Source: Methylobacterium sp. CB376 (lineage in GTDB: Bacteria > Pseudomonadota > Alphaproteobacteria > Rhizobiales > Beijerinckiaceae). Taken from it: 64,000 bases of DNA. The DNA lies in contig NZ_CP121648.1 of NCBI RefSeq assembly GCF_029714205.1, positions 4,229,001 through 4,293,000 on the forward strand, given 5' to 3'. The notes beneath the pieces are model-generated. The model saw only the letters and a program-made list of their open reading frames with translations. It was not told the DNA's origin and searched no databases. Each line of letters opens with the position of its first letter. Within the stretch, counting starts at the first letter, position 1. This document shows positions 60,046 through 64,000 of this stretch, in pieces. Position numbers and translations under genes: made by a program.

Positions 60046-63000
60046 CTAGACATTTTCGTGAAGACCTACCTCGCCTCGCCGCGCCGCTTGCGGCTCCAAC
60101 TCGTCCACCACCCCGACGAAGCGGCCGAACAGCCGCCCGAACAGCCGGGCGAGGTCGTCCATCAGCACGAAGATCGCCGGCACGAAGAGCAGCGACAGGA
60201 GCGTCGAGACGATCAGCCCCGAGATCACCGCGATCGCCATCGGCGAGCGGAACTCGCCGCCGATGCCGAGCGCCATCGCGGAGGGCACCATGCCGGCCGC
60301 CATGGCGATCGTCGTCATCACGATCGGGCGGGCGCGCTTGCGGCCCGCATCGGTGATTGCGGTGATGCGGTCGACGCCCCGGGCCATCTCCTCGACGGCG
60401 AAATCCACCAGCATGATGGCGTTCTTCGTCACCACGCCCATCAGCATCAGGATGCCGATCACGACCGGCATCGAGATCGGCCGGTTGAAGATCAGGAGGC
60501 CGAGGATCGCCCCGCCGATCGAGAGCGGGAGCGAGAACAGGATGGTGAGCGGCTGCAGGAACGAGCCGAAGAGCAGGATCAGCACGCCGAGCACCATCAT
60601 CAGGCCGGCGCCCATGGCGAGGGCGAAGCCCTCGAAGACCTCGCCCATCACCTCGGCGTCGCCGGTCTGGCGCAGTTCCACCCCCGGCGGCAGAGTCTTC
60701 GCGGCCGGGGTCGCCAGCGCCTTGGCGATCGCCTCGGCGAGGGCGTCCGAGCCCTGGAGATTGGCCTCCAGCGCCACCCGGACGGCGCGGTCGTAGCGGT
60801 CGATCGCGGTCGGGCCGCGGCCGAGGCTGATATCGGCCACCGCGGTCAGCGGCACCGCGGCGCCGGTCTTCGTCGGCACCTTCAGCGCCTCCAGCGCCGG
60901 CAGCTCGCCGCGGGCCTCGGCCGGCAGCTGCACCCGGATCGGGATCTGCCGGTCGACGGCGTTGAACTTGGCGAGGTTGGCGCCGATGTCGCCGATCGTG
61001 CCGACGCGCACCGTCTCGGCGATGGTCTCGGTCGAGACGCCGAGATCGGCCGCCACCGCGGGTTTGGGGCGGATGCGCAGCTCGGTGCGGTCGAGCGGCG
61101 CGGTCGACATCACGTTGACGAGGTTCGGCACCTGCGCGACCTCGCGCTGCATCCGCTCGGCCACGTCCCGCACCACCTCGGTGTCGGGCCCCGCCACGAT
61201 CAGGGTGAAATCACGCTGGCCGCCCTCGCGCAGGGACCAGTAGCGGATGTCGGGCTCGTCGCGCAGCGCGGCCATGATCGCCGCCTCGAGGTCGCCCTGC
61301 TTGCGCGTGCGGGCGTTCTTCGGCGTCAGGTTGATCGTCAGCGTGGCGAGCCGGATCTCCTTCTTGCCCGGGAGCTGGCGCCCGCCATCGACGAAGACCG
61401 AGCGCACCTCGGGCAGTTCGCGGATCTTCCGCACCACCCGGTCCGAGACCGCGATCGTGTCGTCGAGCTTGGCACCCGGCGGCAATTCGAGCACCAGCAG
61501 GGTGCGCGCCGCGTCCTCCTTCGGCAGGAAGCCGGCCGGCAGCAGCTTGGTCGACATGAGGGAGCCGGCGAACAGCGCGAGGCCCACCACCAGCGTCACG
61601 AACTTGTGCCGCACCGACCACGCCACCACGCGGGTGTAGGTGCGCATCACCGGGCCGGGTGCCTCCTCGGCGTGGCCGTGGTCCCGCATGAAGTAGGCCG
61701 CCATCATCGGGGTGATCAGGCGGGCGACGAGCAGCGACATGAACACCGCGGCCGCGATGGTGAGGCCGAACTGCTTGAAGTACTGGCCGGCGATGCCGCC
61801 CATGAAGCTCACCGGCGCGAAGATCGCCACCAGCGTCGCCGTGATGGCGATGACCGCGAGGCCGATCTCGTCCGCGCCCTCGATGGCGGCCCGGTAGGGC
61901 GACTTGCCGAGCCGCACGTGCCGGACGATGTTCTCGATCTCCACGATGGCGTCGTCGACCAGGATGCCGGTGACGAGGGTGATGGCGAGCAGGCTGACCG
62001 CGTTGAGCGAGAAGCCCATGGCGCTCATCGCCCAGAAGGTCGGGAAGACCGAGAGCGGCAGCGCCACCGCGGCGATCAGCGTCGCCCGCCAGTCGCGCAG
62101 GAACAGGAACACCACCAGCACCGCCAGGGCCGCCCCCTCCATCAGGCCGTGCATGGCGGATTCGTAGTTGCCGATCGTGTTGGTGACCGAGGTGTCGATC
62201 AGGTCGAAGTGGACGTTCGGGTGGGCGGCGCGCAGCTCGTCGATCTTCCTGGCCACCAGCTGGGCGACCGAGGCGTCGCTGGCGCCGCTGGCACGGGAGA
62301 TCGCCAAGGCGACGACCGGCTCCCCGTTGAGGCGCGCGAAGACGCGGGGCTCCTCGGCCCCGTCCGTCAGGGTGGCGAGGTCGTCGAGGCGCACCTTGCG
62401 CCCGCCCGGCAGCACGATCGTGGTGGCCGCGAGCGTGTCGAGGCTCGCCGAGGCCGCGAGGGTGCGGATCGACTGCTCCTGGCCGCCGAGCTCGGCCCGC
62501 CCGCCCGCCATGTCGGCGCTGGTGAGGCGCAGCTGCCGGTTCACGTCGGCGGCGGTGATGCCGAGCGAGAGCAGCCGGTCCGGCTTGAGGGTGACGCGCA
62601 CCTCGCGGTTGACGCCGCCCAGGCGCCCGACGCCGCCGACCCCGCGCAGGCCCTGGATCTGCCGCGCCACCACGTCGTCCACGAACCAGGACAGGTCCTC
62701 GGGGGCCATCGCGGGCGCCGTGGCGCCGTAGACCATGATCGGCAGCCCGGCGATCTCGACGCGGTTGACGATCGGCTCCTCGATCGTCCGCGGCAGGTTC
62801 GTGCGGATCTTGGCGACCGCGTCCTTGACGTCGTTCACCGCCCGATCGGTGTTGACCTCGAGCCGGAACTCGACCGTGGTGGTCGAACTGCCCTCGGTGA
62901 TCGCCGAGGTGATGTGCTTGACGCCCTTCACGCCCGCCACGGCGTCCTCGACCCACTTCGTCACCTGGGTCTGGAGCTCCGAGGGCGCGGCGCCCGGCTG

Positions 63001-63156
63001 GTTGATCGACACCGAGACGAGCGGCACGTCGATGTTGGGGAAGCGGGTGATCGGCAGGGTGCGGAAGCTGACGAGCCCGAGCAGCCCCAGCACCAGGAAC
63101 AGCACGATCGAGGGGATCGGCTTGCGGATCGCCCAGGCGGAGACGTTGAGGCGCAT
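60046..63156 (-). CDS. RND multidrug efflux transporter, AcrB/MexB-like (HAE1)
   Basis: 1036 residues, twelve membrane segments, two large periplasmic loops. SIVLFLVLGLLGLVSFRTLPITRFPNIDVPLVSVSI at the start; FLFLRDWRATLIAAVALPLS; the TM4 proton-relay region VTGILVDDAIVEIENIV, with adjacent Asp residues; MGGIAGQYFKQFGLTIAAAV; and ILMLMGVVTKNAIMLVDFAVEEM in the second half. Proton-driven export of drugs or toxic compounds. The adaptor gene is 48 nt upstream on the same strand. The outer-membrane partner is not in the window. Confidence 0.95.
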   Translation of the reverse strand: MRLNVSAWAIRKPIPSIVLFLVLGLLGLVSFRTLPITRFPNIDVPLVSVSINQPGAAPSELQTQVTKWVEDAVAGVKGVKHITSAITEGSSTTTVEFRLEVNTDRAVNDVKDAVAKIRTNLPRTIEEPIVNRVEIAGLPIMVYGATAPAMAPEDLSWFVDDVVARQIQGLRGVGGVGRLGGVNREVRVTLKPDRLLSLGITAADVNRQLRLTSADMAGGRAELGGQEQSIRTLAASASLDTLAATTIVLPGGRKVRLDDLATLTDGAEEPRVFARLNGEPVVALAISRASGASDASVAQLVARKIDELRAAHPNVHFDLIDTSVTNTIGNYESAMHGLMEGAALAVLVVFLFLRDWRATLIAAVALPLSVFPTFWAMSAMGFSLNAVSLLAITLVTGILVDDAIVEIENIVRHVRLGKSPYRAAIEGADEIGLAVIAITATLVAIFAPVSFMGGIAGQYFKQFGLTIAAAVFMSLLVARLITPMMAAYFMRDHGHAEEAPGPVMRTYTRVVAWSVRHKFVTLVVGLALFAGSLMSTKLLPAGFLPKEDAARTLLVLELPPGAKLDDTIAVSDRVVRKIRELPEVRSVFVDGGRQLPGKKEIRLATLTINLTPKNARTRKQGDLEAAIMAALRDEPDIRYWSLREGGQRDFTLIVAGPDTEVVRDVAERMQREVAQVPNLVNVMSTAPLDRTELRIRPKPAVAADLGVSTETIAETVRVGTIGDIGANLAKFNAVDRQIPIRVQLPAEARGELPALEALKVPTKTGAAVPLTAVADISLGRGPTAIDRYDRAVRVALEANLQGSDALAEAIAKALATPAAKTLPPGVELRQTGDAEVMGEVFEGFALAMGAGLMMVLGVLILLFGSFLQPLTILFSLPLSIGGAILGLLIFNRPISMPVVIGILMLMGVVTKNAIMLVDFAVEEMARGVDRITAITDAGRKRARPIVMTTIAMAAGMVPSAMALGIGGEFRSPMAIAVISGLIVSTLLSLLFVPAIFVLMDDLARLFGRLFGRFVGVVDELEPQAARRGEVGLHENV

Positions 63157-63204
63157 CGGGTCGGGTCCTTCGGCGGCGGGGGCGGGCGCCGTCGGCGCCG
63201 TGGA

Positions 63205-64000
63205 TCAGGGGCGCGGGAGGGCGTCGGCGCTGACCTGCTGGGCGGGAAAGACCGGGCGGACCCGGTCCCCGTCGCGCAGGAAGCTGCCGGCCCGGGCCAC
63301 GACGGCGTCGCCGGCCCGCACCCCGTCGCGGATCTCGATGAAGCCCGCCGCCGAGAGGCCGGTGCGGACCCGGCGCGCCTCGACCCGGTCGCCCGCCACG
63401 ACGAGGACGGTCGCGCCGCCATTGCCGTAGACGACCGAGGCGACCGGCACCGCGACGCCGGTGCGGCGCGCCACCTCGACGCTGCCGCGGGCGAAGGCGC
63501 CGATGCGCAGGCGCGGATCGGGGTCGAGGCGCACGCGCACCTTGCCGAGGCGGGTCGCGCGGTCGATCTCCGGATAGACCGCGCGCACGCGGCCCGGCAC
63601 GCCGACGGACCCGTCCGGCGTGTCGAGATCGAGCTGGGCGGGCGCGCCGGGCTTGAGCCGCGGCATGCCGGTCTCGGTCACCTCGCCCTCGAGTTCGATC
63701 TCGCCGCGGGCGATCAGCCGGAACAGCGGCTCGGCGGTCGCGCTCGCGGTGGCGCCGATCCGGGCGGTGCGGCGGCTGACGATGCCGCCCTCGGGCGCGC
63801 GGATCTCCGTGCGGGCGAGCTTGAGGTCGAGTTCCTTGCGCTGGGCCCGGGCCTGCAGGAGGTCGGCCTCGGCGATCGAGAGCCCGTTGCGGGCCGCGGC
63901 GAGCCGCCCCTCCGCCGAGCGCGCCGCCGAGGTGCGCTGCTCCATCTGCACCTCGGTCGCGTTGCCGGTCCGGATCAGGGTCCGGGTGCGCTCCAGCGCC
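63205..64000 (-). CDS. RND efflux periplasmic adaptor, 5' end outside the window
   Basis: About 265 residues visible to the window edge. The coiled-coil part (EQRTSAARSAEGRLAAARNGLS) is followed by KLARTEIRAPEGGIVSRRTARIGATAS (lipoyl-like half), LDTPDGSVGVPGRVRAVYPEIDRATRLGKVRVRL (barrel) and DGVRAGDAVVARAGSFLRDGDRVRPV at the end. It bridges the RND pump to a TolC-type channel. Stop 48 nt before the pump gene, so one operon. Confidence 0.9.
   Translation of the reverse strand, partial: ALERTRTLIRTGNATEVQMEQRTSAARSAEGRLAAARNGLSIAEADLLQARAQRKELDLKLARTEIRAPEGGIVSRRTARIGATASATAEPLFRLIARGEIELEGEVTETGMPRLKPGAPAQLDLDTPDGSVGVPGRVRAVYPEIDRATRLGKVRVRLDPDPRLRIGAFARGSVEVARRTGVAVPVASVVYGNGGATVLVVAGDRVEARRVRTGLSAAGFIEIRDGVRAGDAVVARAGSFLRDGDRVRPVFPAQQVSADALPRP

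Overview
The window is a 64 kb piece of a very GC-rich alphaproteobacterial chromosome, most like Methylobacterium or a close relative in the Hyphomicrobiales (inference). The signs are the base composition, many GTG and TTG starts in four-base stop/start overlaps, propionyl-CoA carboxylase PccB, DUF6894 and DUF4142 proteins, a LOV-type kinase remnant, a GAAC-N7-GAAC LexA box, a TTAA-N7-TTAA CtrA-type box, and a dispersed repeat module with a GCGCCGCGCGGGCTTGG core.

Layout. 0-15 kb: a DUF4142 fragment, serA, a Sco-type copper protein, a GT2 glycosyltransferase, a family-3 solute-binding protein, a glutathione transferase, a class-V aminotransferase, a frameshifted yidB, an OsmC protein, a BrkB/YihY membrane protein, and small genes that include two double-glycine leader peptides. 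15-25 kb: a penicillin-binding protein, a LexA-box-controlled DUF6894-ruvB pair, a DUF202/App1-type lipid phosphatase cluster, an AI-2E family transporter, a LysR regulator, and trxB behind a doubly frameshifted ELM1-like gene. 25-36.5 kb: an Lrp regulator, SRPBCC and DUF1993 proteins, an M23 peptidase, the nickel-pincer cofactor genes larC-larE-larB, a Tat-type aldo/keto reductase, a HupE/UreJ nickel permease, a methyltransferase, the wreck of a LOV histidine kinase, and tRNA-Pro(CGG). 36.5-42 kb: an accessory stretch with an intact IS30-like element, inverted repeats, and an AT-richer pair (SGNH-like esterase and polysaccharide-type ABC-2 permease). 42-56.6 kb: pccB, a metallophosphoesterase, a class III aminotransferase, a cyanuric acid hydrolase/barbiturase family enzyme, an ActF-like membrane protein, a type I secretion ATPase/adaptor operon with a GT4 glycosyltransferase, and an aspartate aminotransferase. 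56.8-60 kb: tRNA-Gln(CTG) followed by scars of integrative elements, a tRNA-Lys 3' half, an orphan ClpP-like protease and broken IS3 transposases. 60-64 kb: an RND efflux pump and its adaptor, cut by the window end.

How parts work together. larC, larE and larB overlap by four bases and make the nickel-pincer nucleotide; the nickel permease 1.5 kb downstream could feed them, but no larA is present. ruvB sits without ruvA or ruvC and is coupled to a small DUF6894 gene behind a LexA box, which suggests DNA-damage control. The secretion ATPase, its adaptor and the GT4 gene form one transcription unit.

Quality note. Three genes (yidB, the ELM1-like gene twice, and the adaptor gene at its 5' end) each become intact if one G/C is added to a five-base G/C run. 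This points to homopolymer undercalling in the assembly, or to real slippage loci. It should be settled with reads before these genes are called broken.
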